64,000 nt of DNA from Oerskovia douganii. GTDB lineage: Bacteria; Actinomycetota; Actinomycetes; Actinomycetales; Cellulomonadaceae. The translations under genes were made by a program, and so were the position numbers. Shown here piece by piece: positions 26,098 to 34,533 of this stretch; positions within the stretch are counted from its first letter, which is position 1, and every line of letters begins with the position of its first letter. The notes beneath the pieces were generated by a model. It was not told the DNA's origin. It made no database searches and saw nothing but the letters and a program-made list of their open reading frames with translations. The stretch spans positions 61,608 to 125,607 of the forward strand of contig NZ_JACSPN010000001.1 of assembly GCF_015142735.1 (NCBI RefSeq), given 5' to 3'.

Positions 26098-26469
26098 TCA
26101 ACCCGCCGTGTACGGCTTGGTCGGCCAGTACGCCCACTCGGCGAAGTCCTCGACGCGGCCGTCGTCCGCGAACCGCAGGATCCACAGGTCGCGGTACTCC
26201 TGGGGGTCGGGCCCGCCGTAGCGGACCTCGACCCGGACGACCGCGGCGAGCCCGTCGACCGCGACGGGCTCGGCGGTCATGGTGAACGTCTGCCCGGCGT
26301 CCGCGAGCCAGAAGTCCCGGATCTGGTCGTGACCGCGCAGCGGGTCGTCGTACGGGGAGCGGGCGTACGCGGCGTCCTCGGTGAAGAGTGCCGAGACGGC
26401 CCGCGGGTCCTCCGCGCGCCACGCCGTCTCGTAGGCGCCGACCCACGCCATGACGCTGTCGCGGTCCAT
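26098..26469 (-). CDS. SnoaL/NTF2-like protein
   Basis: This small protein of 123 residues starts at ATG 26469 with the good site CTGAGGAGG. The N-terminal helix has AYETAWRAEDPRAVSALFTED, followed by GHDQIRDFW and a C-terminal beta sheet (YRDLWILRFADDGRVEDF), the fold plan of NTF2-like proteins. It could be an enzyme or a binding protein; no catalytic residues can be assigned. The alpha/beta hydrolase gene lies upstream on the same strand, and a tetranucleotide repeat lies just before its ribosome site. Confidence 0.8.
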   Translation of the reverse strand: MDRDSVMAWVGAYETAWRAEDPRAVSALFTEDAAYARSPYDDPLRGHDQIRDFWLADAGQTFTMTAEPVAVDGLAAVVRVEVRYGGPDPQEYRDLWILRFADDGRVEDFAEWAYWPTKPYTAG

Positions 26470-26482
26470 GTGTCCTCCTCAG

Positions 26483-26510
26483 GGTCGGTTGGTCGGTCGG
26501 TCGGTCGGTC
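26483..26510 (-). repeat. Tetranucleotide repeat (GGTC)7
   Basis: Seven tandem 4-base units, six GGTC and one GGTT, lie 14 nt upstream of the NTF2-like start codon on the minus strand, next to its ribosome site. The unit number could vary by slippage and alter expression. Confidence 0.75.
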
Positions 26511-26581
26511 GGGGCGGCCGGGGGGCTGCCGGCCGGGCGCTCCCGGGCGCTCCCGGCAGCTCGGGACGCCCGGCCCGCCCG

Positions 26582-27469
26582 TCAGCGGATGTCCGTGCCC
26601 TCCAGGACCGTGCGCAGCGCGGACGCGAACCCGTCGGGGTCGCCCGGCATGCCGTACTCGTCGCCCAGGAAGCCGCCGTGGTTGCTGGGGAACGCGACGG
26701 CCTCGGTCCCGATGTTCTTGGCGATGGCACGCGCCGACCGGGCCGCCATCTGCTCGCCCGACTCCTCGCCCGCCGCGAGGACCACCCGGGTCGACGCGCG
26801 CGAGAGCGCGTCGTAGTCGGGCTCGTAGCCCGTGCCGCTGAGGAGGTTCTGCCCCAGCAGGGCGTCGTCGCGCGACCCGTCGTCCTCGGCGGGGAAGCCG
26901 AACGCGCCCGGGTCGGGCACCGGCTGGTCGGCGAAGTCGTCCGGGAACGGCCCCTCCCAGCTCGTGAGGGCGATGAAGTGCGCCATGCCCGCGCCGAAGC
27001 CTCGCTCCTGGTAGGTCCTCGAGACGGCCTGGATCGCGGCGAGCACCGCGTCGCGGTCCGGCAGCGCGGGGCCCGACGGCGGCTCGTGGGCCACGAGGGT
27101 CCGCACCTGCTCGGGGTGGGCCGCGACGAGCGCGAGGGCGTTGACCGCCCCGCCGCTGCTCGCGAGGACGTCGACCGGCCCGGACCCCAGGGCCTCGATC
27201 ACGAGGTGCAGGTCGTCGGCGTGGTGGTCGGGCGTGACGGGCGTCGACGGGTCGGTGCGCGGGCTGCGCGAGACGCCGCGCGGGTCGTACGTCACGACGG
27301 GGCGGTCGGTGAAGTGCGAGGCCAGGGTGCCGAAGCCCTCGGCCCCCATGGGGGAGCCGATGAGCAGCAGCACGGGCGCCTCGGGGGTCGCGTCGGCGAG
27401 GTTCCCCCGGACGTCGTAGGTGATGGTCGCCCCGGGCGCCTCGAGGGTCCGGGTCTCGATGTCGGTCAC
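26582..27469 (-). CDS. Alpha/beta-fold hydrolase
   Basis: The product has 295 residues from GTG 27469 with GAGAGG upstream. The oxyanion region is LLLIGSPMGAEGF. The nucleophile elbow is LASSGGAVNAL (Ser near 107, in A-S-S-G-G rather than the classic GxSxG). A likely acid is near VVLAAGEESGEQ and the catalytic His near SNHGGFLGDEYG. YDPRGVSRSPRTD is a common signature after strand 4. The lid region is large (about 140-205). It has no signal peptide. The substrate is unknown. The 302-bp gap to lysE contains a 14-bp hairpin in its leader. Confidence 0.85.
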   Translation of the reverse strand: MTDIETRTLEAPGATITYDVRGNLADATPEAPVLLLIGSPMGAEGFGTLASHFTDRPVVTYDPRGVSRSPRTDPSTPVTPDHHADDLHLVIEALGSGPVDVLASSGGAVNALALVAAHPEQVRTLVAHEPPSGPALPDRDAVLAAIQAVSRTYQERGFGAGMAHFIALTSWEGPFPDDFADQPVPDPGAFGFPAEDDGSRDDALLGQNLLSGTGYEPDYDALSRASTRVVLAAGEESGEQMAARSARAIAKNIGTEAVAFPSNHGGFLGDEYGMPGDPDGFASALRTVLEGTDIR

Positions 27470-27521
27470 GGTCGTGCCTCTCGATCGGGTGAGCGGGGCG
27501 GCGTGGGTGCCGGCCGTCTCT

Positions 27522-27556
27522 GCGGGTCGTCGTCCGCGTACGGGACGAAGACCCGC
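27522..27556 (-). other. Hairpin in the leader of the alpha/beta hydrolase gene
   Basis: Arms 27522-27535 and 27543-27556 pair at 13 of 14 positions with a 7-base loop. It sits 53 nt upstream of the GTG start inside a 302-bp divergent gap. Nothing else was recognised in that gap apart from the lysE ribosome site. Confidence 0.5.
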
Positions 27557-27771
27557 CGCGCCGCCCGAACTCATCGGCCCCTGCCCCTCCCACCCTGCCG
27601 CGCGGTGCGCAGTCGTGCACGGCGAGCGTCCCTCCCGCGTCCGGCCGTCGCGCGCTCGCGGGGCTCGGGCCCCGAGAGGGGTGGTGGTCACCGTGCGCCG
27701 GGGGCAGAATGCCGAGGAGGACGAGCTCGACGGCCGCGCACGGCGGCGCATCGCGACAGGAGGCCGCGCAC

Positions 27772-28416
27772 ATGGTCGGTACGGCAGCGGTCCTGGGGAT
27801 GACGGCCGTCGCCCTGGGCATGGTCCTGACGCCCGGTCCCAACATGGTCTACCTGGTCTCGCGCAGCATCAGCCAGGGGTGGCAGGCGGGCATGGTCTCG
27901 CTCGCGGGGACAGCGTCCGGCTTCGTCGTCTACATGACCCTGGCGAACCTGGGGCTCGCGGCCGTCTTCGTCGTGGTGCCGTGGCTGTACGTCGGCCTCA
28001 AGGTCGCGGGCGCGTGCTACCTGCTCTACCTCGCGTGGAGGACGCTGCGCCCGGGCGGGCGCTCCCCGTTCGAGGCGCAGGACCTCCCGCGCGACTCGCG
28101 CGCCACGCTGTTCCGCATGGGGCTGCTCACCAACCTGCTCAACCCCAAGGCCGCGATCATGTACCTCGCGCTCATCCCGCAGTTCATCGACCCGGCCGCG
28201 GGCAGCGTCATGGGGCAGGGGTTCGTGCTGGGCGGCGTGCAGATCGGGGTGAGCATGGCCGTCAACGCGGCGATCGTCCTCGCGGCAGGCAGCATCGCGG
28301 TCTTCCTGCGCTCGCGCCCCACGTGGATGCGCTGGCAGCGCCGCGCGACGGGCACCCTGCTGGGTGCGGTGGGGGTACGGCTCGCGATCGACGCCCCGGC
28401 CCCGGCGACGGCGTGA
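27772..28416 (+). CDS. LysE/RhtB-family amino acid exporter
   Basis: This exporter has 214 residues from ATG 27772 with ACAGGAGG upstream; the longer frame from 27709 lacks a site. MVLTPGPNMVYLVSRSISQGW is the N-terminal family signature. LLTNLLNPKAAIMYLALIPQF is the central one. Six membrane segments are visible. Family members export lysine, threonine, homoserine or similar compounds, or unidentified metabolites. No regulator is adjacent. Confidence 0.9.
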   Translation: MVGTAAVLGMTAVALGMVLTPGPNMVYLVSRSISQGWQAGMVSLAGTASGFVVYMTLANLGLAAVFVVVPWLYVGLKVAGACYLLYLAWRTLRPGGRSPFEAQDLPRDSRATLFRMGLLTNLLNPKAAIMYLALIPQFIDPAAGSVMGQGFVLGGVQIGVSMAVNAAIVLAAGSIAVFLRSRPTWMRWQRRATGTLLGAVGVRLAIDAPAPATA

Positions 28417-28470
28417 GGCCGCACGCCCGACGTCGTCGCTCGCCGCCCGGGTCCGCCTCGCCCGAGGCCT

Positions 28471-28510
28471 CGCACGGGCAGGCACGGGCAGGCACGGGTC
28501 GGCACGGAGA
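28471..28510. repeat. Four tandem 10-bp units
   Basis: Units close to GGCACGGGCA are repeated four times between the convergent lysE and MFS genes. The outer two differ at one to three positions. No coding role is seen. Confidence 0.7.
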
Positions 28511-28560
28511 GGCGCGACGAGCCTCCGAGGTGCGCTGCGCCGTCGGGCCCGCGACGTGCC

Positions 28561-29805
28561 TCACGCGGACCGCAGCGACCGCGACCCCAGGGTGAGCAGC
28601 GGTGCCGCGAGCGTCGCGGCCGCGACGAACAGCGCGACGCCCGTCCACCCCGCCTGCACCCACGCGACGCCTCCGAGCCACCCCAGCAGGCTCGACGCCG
28701 CGTAGTAGAAGACGTTGTACAGCGACGTCGCCTGCGCCCGCCCCACCACCGCCCGGTGCCCGACCCACCCCGACGCGACCGCGTGCGCCCCGAAGAACGC
28801 CGCCGTCAGGACCACGAGGCCCAGCAGGACCACGAGGATCTGCGGCGCGAGCGTCAGGAGCGCCCCCGCACCCATCGCGCCGCCCGCCACGGCCAGGACC
28901 CGGCGGCGACCCCACCGCAGCGTGAGGCTGCCCGCGAGCCGTGACGACACGGTCCCGCCCAGGTACGCGAAGAACACGAGCGACGTGACCGCGGGCGACA
29001 GCAGGTACGGCGGGGCCTCGAGCCGGAACCCCAGGTAGTTGTACGTCGTCACGAACCCGCCGATGACCAGCGCGCCGTTCGCGTACAGGACGAGGAGGCC
29101 ACGGTCGCGCAGGTTCGCGACCACGAGCGCACCGACCTCGCGCAGGCTCGCACCGCCCGGGACGAACCCCCGCGCCCGCGGCACGAGCACCACGAACACC
29201 ACGGCCGCGACCGCGCACAGCCCCGACACCACGGCCAGGCCCACGCGCCAGCCCGCGACCTCCCCGACCGACGCCGCGAGCACCCGGCCCGCGAGCCCGC
29301 CCACCGACGCCCCGCCGACGAACAGCCCTGCGACCACGGCCGTGTGCGCCGCCCGGATCTCCTCGTGCAGCAGCGTCACCGCCAGCGCAGGGACCCCGCC
29401 CAGGGCCGCCCCCGCGAGGAAGCGGCCCGCGACGAGGAGCTCGGTCGTCGGTGCGAACGGCACCAGGACGCCCAGGGCGCTCGCGGCCACCAGCGCGGCC
29501 CGCATGGCGCGGACGCGGCCGACGCGGTCGGCGACCACGGACCAGGGCAGGACCGCGAGCGCGAGGCCGAGCGTCGCGGCCGAGACCGTGAGCGAAGCCG
29601 TGGGGGCCGAGACCCCGAGGTCGGCCGCGACGGCGGGCAGGATCCCCTGCGGCGAGTAGAGCTGCGCGAACGTCGCGACCCCCGCGCACACGAGCGCGAC
29701 GACCGTCCGGCGGTACCCCTGGGAGCCCTTCCGGTGACCCGTCCACGGCGCGCGCGGGCCGGGCAGGGCGGGTGCTGCGGCCGTTCCCGCGCCGAGGGTC
29801 GTCAT
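28561..29805 (-). CDS. MFS transporter (YnfM-like)
   Basis: The product has 414 residues from ATG 29805; TACGGT on the minus strand (29818-29813) lies 7 nt upstream. An upstream in-frame ATG at 29865 would overlap the LysR operator. About twelve membrane segments are present. AVLPWSVVADRVGRVRAMR is the MFS loop 2-3 motif and LTLRWGRRRVLAV its second-half counterpart. SPQGILPAVAADLGVS near the start is common in this subgroup of putative drug or metabolite exporters. It is divergent from the LysR gene, its likely regulator. Confidence 0.87.
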   Translation of the reverse strand: MTTLGAGTAAAPALPGPRAPWTGHRKGSQGYRRTVVALVCAGVATFAQLYSPQGILPAVAADLGVSAPTASLTVSAATLGLALAVLPWSVVADRVGRVRAMRAALVAASALGVLVPFAPTTELLVAGRFLAGAALGGVPALAVTLLHEEIRAAHTAVVAGLFVGGASVGGLAGRVLAASVGEVAGWRVGLAVVSGLCAVAAVVFVVLVPRARGFVPGGASLREVGALVVANLRDRGLLVLYANGALVIGGFVTTYNYLGFRLEAPPYLLSPAVTSLVFFAYLGGTVSSRLAGSLTLRWGRRRVLAVAGGAMGAGALLTLAPQILVVLLGLVVLTAAFFGAHAVASGWVGHRAVVGRAQATSLYNVFYYAASSLLGWLGGVAWVQAGWTGVALFVAAATLAAPLLTLGSRSLRSA

Positions 29806-29841
29806 GGGCTCGACCGTAGGAATCCCGGACTCTTGCGTCCA

Positions 29842-29870
29842 ATGCATGGTGAGGTGCTGATGCATACGCT
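29842..29870. promoter_or_regulatory. LysR/MFS divergent control region
   Basis: ATGCAT at 29842-29847 and 29860-29865 forms a dyad with 12 bp between arms, a plausible LysR-type site. TACGCT (29865-29870) is the -10 of the LysR gene, 6 nt before its ATG, so regulator binding would overlap its own promoter. Confidence 0.55.
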
Positions 29871-29876
29871 GTGGGC

Positions 29877-30893
29877 ATGGATGCCGCCCTGGACGAGGAG
29901 ACCCGTCGCCTGCTCCCGCTGCTGCCCGCGTTCGTCGCGGTCGCCGAGGTCGAGCAGGTGACCCTCGCCGCCGCGATGCTGCGGGCCCCGCAACCGACCG
30001 TGTCCCGGGCGGTCGCGCGCGTGGGCGAGGTGCTGGGCGTACCCGTCGTCGAGAAGCACGGGCGCGGCATCCGGCTCACCGCCGCGGGGCGCGCTCTCCT
30101 GCCGCACGCACGCCAGGCGCTCGCGGCGCTCGGCGCAGGCGTCGACGCCGTCCGCTCGAGCGAGGCGCTCGCGCGCGGCACCCTGTCGGTCGCGTTCCAG
30201 ACCTCGCTCGGCGAGTCCGTCGTCCCGGGCCTCATCAAGGAGTTCCTCGCCGAACACCCCGCCGTCCGCTTCACCATGACGCAGGGCGCGCGCCGCTCGT
30301 GCCTGGCCGCGCTCGCCGCGGGCGAGGTGGACATCGCGCTCGTGTCGCGCCTCGTCCCGGCGCCCGCAGGCCTGCTGACGCTCACGCTCTTCCAGGAACC
30401 CGTCGTCCTCATGGTCCCCGCCGGGCACGAGCTCGCCGACCGCCCCAGCGCCACGCTGCGCGAGGCCGCCCGCTCGACCTTCATCACCCTCAAGCGGGGC
30501 TACGGCCTGCGTGGCACGGTCGACGCGTTGTGCGCCGCGGCCGGTGTGCGCCCCACCATCGGGTTCGAGGGCGAGGACCTGCACACCGTGCGCGGTCTGG
30601 TCGCCGCAGGGCTCGGCGTGAGCGTCCTGCCGCCCGCGCGCCACCCGGTGCACGACGGCGTCGAGCTCCGCCTGGACGAGCCCGTCACCACGCGTGACAT
30701 CGGCGCGGCCTGGTCCCCCGACAACACCTCGCCCACTCTCGCGGCGTTCGTCGCGATGCTCCGCGCCGGGTTCGACGAAGGGTTCGACGCCGCCGCGCCG
30801 GCCGTGCGAGCCACGGACCCGACGGCGGAGCGTCACGCCGCGTCCACGACCGACGCGCGCCGCGCCGCAAGATTCCCGCACCCCACGACATGA
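29877..30893 (+). CDS. LysR-family transcriptional regulator
   Basis: The product has 338 residues from ATG 29877 (in-frame GTG two codons earlier). The helix-turn-helix has AEVEQVTLAAAMLRAPQPTVSR near 25-46, then LTAAGRALLPHA. The substrate-binding domain has GTLSVAFQTSLGES and GLGVSVLPPA. The C-terminal 35 residues (after about 300) are a low-complexity extension. It is divergent from the MFS exporter, with a 71-bp shared gap holding a dyad site. Confidence 0.92.
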   Translation: MDAALDEETRRLLPLLPAFVAVAEVEQVTLAAAMLRAPQPTVSRAVARVGEVLGVPVVEKHGRGIRLTAAGRALLPHARQALAALGAGVDAVRSSEALARGTLSVAFQTSLGESVVPGLIKEFLAEHPAVRFTMTQGARRSCLAALAAGEVDIALVSRLVPAPAGLLTLTLFQEPVVLMVPAGHELADRPSATLREAARSTFITLKRGYGLRGTVDALCAAAGVRPTIGFEGEDLHTVRGLVAAGLGVSVLPPARHPVHDGVELRLDEPVTTRDIGAAWSPDNTSPTLAAFVAMLRAGFDEGFDAAAPAVRATDPTAERHAASTTDARRAARFPHPTT

Positions 30894-30948
30894 TGTGAGT
30901 GACGGGTGCGCCACCGCGGCGCCCGCACCGAAGCACGAAGGAGACCCC

Positions 30949-31521
30949 ATGACTTCCCTGCGCCGCCTCGCCCCCGCCCTCTCGCTCGTCGCCGTCCTGG
31001 CGCTCGCCGCGTGCGGCACGGCCACCGACTCGGGTGGGGACTCGTCGGGCACGCCGGGCGCCGAGGAGAGCACCACGGACGAGACCACGCCCGCCGACGA
31101 CTCGTCGGAGACCGCGCAGACGCCGATCGACGCGGCCGACCTCCCGATCGAGGCGGGCGCCAACGGCATCGAGCTCCCCGCCGGGATCGACGCGCCCACG
31201 AACGGCGGCACGGGCGCGGCCTGGACCGCGGAGGACGGCTACCTGTACGTCGTGACGTTCGGGTCGAGCACGTGCCCGCGCATCGCCGACGGGGAGGCGA
31301 CCCTGGACGGGAGCGACGTCGTCGTGACCTTCGAGGAGCTCGACGCGAGCAAGCCCTGCACCATGGACCTGCGCGCCTGGACCACGGTCGTCCAGGCGCC
31401 GGAGGGCGTCGACGAGTCCGCCGACGTGACGGTCCGGCTCGGTGAGGACGGCACGGTCGTGCTGGCCCCGCGCAGCGCCGCAGGGCAGGTCGGCGAGGCC
31501 GCGTGGGTCACGCAGTCCTGA
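30949..31521 (+). CDS. Secreted lipoprotein of unknown function
   Basis: This 190-residue protein starts at ATG 30949 with GAAGGAG upstream. The signal peptide ends in the lipobox LAAC (Cys near 21). A low-complexity Ser/Thr/Asp/Glu linker follows to about 60, then a globular domain with two Cys (STCPRIADG and SKPCTMDL) that could form a disulphide. I do not recognise the domain. It follows the LysR gene by 55 bp and has no partner gene. Confidence 0.82.
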   Translation: MTSLRRLAPALSLVAVLALAACGTATDSGGDSSGTPGAEESTTDETTPADDSSETAQTPIDAADLPIEAGANGIELPAGIDAPTNGGTGAAWTAEDGYLYVVTFGSSTCPRIADGEATLDGSDVVVTFEELDASKPCTMDLRAWTTVVQAPEGVDESADVTVRLGEDGTVVLAPRSAAGQVGEAAWVTQS

Positions 31522-31635
31522 CCGTCCGCCCGCTCGGCGACGCCGCGGATCGGCGCCCGTGAAGTTCGCGTGAAAGGGCTGGGCCGGGCGCCGCAAACGG
31601 CTCCCCGGCCCAGCCCGACCCGTTACCGTTGCCGG

Positions 31636-33174
31636 GTGAAGAAGCCCTCCCGCCGCACCACAGCGCTGTCCGCTGCGACGCTCGCCCTCGCCCTGCTGCT
31701 CGGGGCGTGCGCCCCCTCACCCAAGGTGCAGAGCCCGGCGGAGACCGGCTCCACGGGGCCCACGGGCACCGGCGAGGACGTGCCGGCCGAGCTCGCCGAG
31801 TTCTACGGGCAGAGCCTCGTGTGGGAGGACTGCGGGGGCGGCTTCGAGTGCACGACCGCGACCGCACCGCTGAGCTGGCAGGACCCGGCGCAGGGGAAGA
31901 TCGAGCTGGCGCTCAAGCGCCTGCCCGCGTCGGGCGAGAAGATCGGGTCGCTGCTGACCAACCCCGGCGGTCCCGGCGGGTCCGGCATCGACTACGTCAC
32001 GAGCGCGGCGGGCTCCATCGGCGCCCCGGTGCGCGAGGCGTACGACGTCATCGGGTTCGACCCGCGCGGCGTGGGGTCCTCGACCCCCGTCGTGTGCCTC
32101 GACGACGCGGCCAAGGACGTCTCGCTGTCCCGTGCGTACGACGACAGCGACGAGGGACGCGCCGAGATGGCCGCCGACCTCAAGGCCTGGGCCGACGCGT
32201 GCGCCCAGAACACGGGCGACCTCCTCGGCAACGTCGACACCCAGAGCGCCGCGCGCGACATGGACATGCTGCGTGCCGTCCTGGGGGACCCGCAGCTCAA
32301 CTACCTGGGCTTCTCCTACGGCACCCAGCTCGGCGCCACCTACGCGGGGCTCTTCCCGGAGAAGGTCGGGCGCATGGTCCTCGACGGCGCGATCGACACC
32401 ACGCTCACCTCCGACGAGATCTCGGCCCAGCAGGCCGTCGGGTTCGAGAACGCGCTGCGCGCCTACGTCGAGGACTGCCAGGGCGGCCAGGGGTGCCCGC
32501 TCACGGGGTCCGTCGACGACGGCATGGCGCAGGTCGAGGAGTTCCTCGACCAGGTCGCCGAGCGCCCCCTGAGGACGACGAGCGACCGGCGCCTGACCTC
32601 GACCCTCGCGTTCTACGGGATCGCGCTGCCGCTCTACAACAACGAGAGCTGGTCCGCCCTGACAGCGGGCCTCGACAGCGCGCTCAGCGACGGCGACGGC
32701 ACCACGCTCCTCAGCTTCGCCGACCTGTACAACGGCCGGAACCCCGACGGGACCTTCAGCGACAACTCCGCCGAGGCCTTCCGCGCGATCAACTGCCTCG
32801 ACGCTCGCGGCAACCCCGACCCCGAGGTCATGGCCGAGCAGGCCGCCCAGATCGAGGAGGCCGCCCCCACCATGGGGTCGTTCTTCACCTACGGCGGCAT
32901 GTCCTGCGTCGACTGGGCCTACCCCGTGGTGGAGCAGGAGTTCGACCTGCACGCCGAGGGCGCGGCCCCCATCGTCGTGATCGGGACGACCAACGACCCC
33001 GCGACCCCGTACGTCTGGGCCGAGGGCCTCGCCAAGACCCTCGACTCGGCCTCGCTCCTCACCTGGGAGGGCGAGGGCCACACGGCCTACGGCCGTTCCA
33101 ACGCGTGCGTGGGCGACGCCGTGGACGCGTACCTGGTCGCGGGCGAGGTTCCGCAGGACGGGAAGGTCTGCTGA
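31636..33174 (+). CDS. Secreted alpha/beta hydrolase, tripeptidyl-aminopeptidase-like lipoprotein
   Basis: The product has 512 residues from GTG 31636; TACCGT ends 6 nt upstream. The lipobox LLGACAP makes it a lipoprotein. NPGGPGGSGIDY is the oxyanion loop typical of SlpD/TAP-type proteases. The nucleophile is in GFSYGTQLGATYA (Ser near 230). YDVIGFDPRGVGSSTP is conserved. The TAP-like C-terminal domain has TNDPATPYVWAEGLAK and the catalytic His in EGEGHTAYGRSNAC. Streptomyces homologues cleave N-terminal tripeptides. The paired Cys residues fit extracellular folding. Confidence 0.92.
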   Translation: MKKPSRRTTALSAATLALALLLGACAPSPKVQSPAETGSTGPTGTGEDVPAELAEFYGQSLVWEDCGGGFECTTATAPLSWQDPAQGKIELALKRLPASGEKIGSLLTNPGGPGGSGIDYVTSAAGSIGAPVREAYDVIGFDPRGVGSSTPVVCLDDAAKDVSLSRAYDDSDEGRAEMAADLKAWADACAQNTGDLLGNVDTQSAARDMDMLRAVLGDPQLNYLGFSYGTQLGATYAGLFPEKVGRMVLDGAIDTTLTSDEISAQQAVGFENALRAYVEDCQGGQGCPLTGSVDDGMAQVEEFLDQVAERPLRTTSDRRLTSTLAFYGIALPLYNNESWSALTAGLDSALSDGDGTTLLSFADLYNGRNPDGTFSDNSAEAFRAINCLDARGNPDPEVMAEQAAQIEEAAPTMGSFFTYGGMSCVDWAYPVVEQEFDLHAEGAAPIVVIGTTNDPATPYVWAEGLAKTLDSASLLTWEGEGHTAYGRSNACVGDAVDAYLVAGEVPQDGKVC

Positions 33175-33365
33175 GGCTCGTCCGGGAGACGCTCGGGCGG
33201 GCTCGGCCGGGCGCCCTGGCGGGCATGTCGGCGGGCGCCTCGCGGGGGCCGCGGGCAGGCGGCCCGACGGCGTCGCGGAGGCCGGTTTGTCGTGACGCCC
33301 TCGCGTTGGGTACAGTTGCGACGCTTGCTGAAACGGAGCGCCGCAAGGCGTGATGTCCGGTACGC

Positions 33366-33438
33366 GCCGCCTTAGCTCAGTCGGTAGAGCGTCTCACTCG
33401 TAATGAGAAGGTCATCAGTTCGATTCTGATAGGCGGCT
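33366..33438 (+). tRNA. tRNA-Thr (CGT)
   Basis: A full cloverleaf can be drawn: acceptor GCCGCCT/AGGCGGC, D-arm GCTCAGTCGGTAGAGC, anticodon arm TCTCA-CTCGTAA-TGAGA with anticodon CGT, and T-arm ATCAG-TTCGATT-CTGAT. The 3' CCA is not encoded. A terminator hairpin follows 8 nt after the gene. Confidence 0.97.
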
Positions 33439-33445
33439 CAGACAT

Positions 33446-33478
33446 GAAGGCCCGGAACCTCGACGGTTTCGGGCCTTC
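33446..33478 (+). terminator. Terminator of tRNA-Thr
   Basis: Arms 33446-33458 and 33466-33478 pair over 13 bases with one G-T pair. The arm GAAGGCCCGG is followed by a 7-base loop and a TCTG end. Confidence 0.85.
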
Positions 33479-33562
33479 TGCGCTCCGTCGCTCCGTCGCT
33501 CCCAGCGGTCAGGGGGCCAGATGGGGGCCGAACCCCGACCATGCGTTCCTGTCCCGGTAGGG

Positions 33563-34330
33563 CTACAGGCATCCGCCCGCGACCCAGTCGGAGTTCGCCG
33601 TCGCGAAGTCGGGGTCGGCGGCGGGGGACAGGACCCGCATGAGGATGACCTGCTCGGGTGTCCCTGCCGGCTGCTGTCCGTCCTCGTCGCCCTGGGTCTC
33701 GAACACGAGGTACCCGTCGGGGTCGGCGAGCCACCAGACGTTCGACAGCGGACCGGGCGTCCCGGGGACCAGGTCCGGGTACGTGGCCTGCAGCGTCGCG
33801 AGGTCGGTGCCGATGCCCACCCCTTCCGCCGTGCGAGGTCCGGCCTTGAGCACGTCGATCCAGGAGACTCCCGAGTCGTCGGTCGCGACGCCCAGGGGGT
33901 AGGTGCCGTCGATCAGGGGGTACGTCGTCACCCAGCGCCCGGGGTCGCCACCGCCCATGTCTGCGCACTCGTCGGGGGACCAGCGGATCATCGCGGCGCC
34001 GGGATTGGACTCGGGGGGCACGCCGATCGTGAGGGGGCCGAGGCCGGACGTGCTGATGACGAGGCTCTCGAAGGCGGGCGGTGCTGCGGCCTCCCCGGAG
34101 GGTTCGGCCGTGCCGGGCGGTTCCGCCGAGCGCGTCGTCTCGCCGGTGCCGGGAGCGTCGGAGGTCCCGGACGTCCCGTCGGTCGGGGAGGGCGTCGTCT
34201 CGCGCGGGGTGGACGTGCTCGCGGACGGGACGTTCGACGTCGGTCCGTCCGGGGAACCGGGGCTTGCGCACCCGGCGAGGACGAGCGTCACGAGCGACGC
34301 ACTGACCAGGACACCACGACCGATTCTCAT
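33563..34330 (-). CDS. Lipoprotein of unknown function
   Basis: The product has 255 residues from ATG 34330 with AGAAGGTGG upstream. The lipobox is LAGC (Cys about 21). A Ser/Thr/Pro/Gly-rich linker runs to about 85. The folded part includes SLVISTSGLGPLTIGVPPES and EGVGIGTDLATLQATYPDL, a layout seen in actinobacterial surface lipoproteins with internal repeats of the 'G-x-S/D-x-x-x-L-x-x-x-YP' kind. It has Cys at DECADMGG and in the C-terminal GGCL, perhaps a disulphide. Function unknown. Confidence 0.83.
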   Translation of the reverse strand: MRIGRGVLVSASLVTLVLAGCASPGSPDGPTSNVPSASTSTPRETTPSPTDGTSGTSDAPGTGETTRSAEPPGTAEPSGEAAAPPAFESLVISTSGLGPLTIGVPPESNPGAAMIRWSPDECADMGGGDPGRWVTTYPLIDGTYPLGVATDDSGVSWIDVLKAGPRTAEGVGIGTDLATLQATYPDLVPGTPGPLSNVWWLADPDGYLVFETQGDEDGQQPAGTPEQVILMRVLSPAADPDFATANSDWVAGGCL

Positions 34331-34533
34331 GTCGCACCACCTTCTGCGGGTCCAAGTCCAGGGTACGCGCGGGGCGGGTCAGGAGACCCGACCGATGCGG
34401 GATCGCAACGTCTGTCGGGTCGTCCGGGCGAAGAACGAGGCGGCTGGGCTGTGCTCTCTGCACTGCCGGACCGCCTCGCGTGACGAACGTAGCGCGGTCG
34501 GGCCGCGCGCACCCCACCAATTACGCTTGGCCC

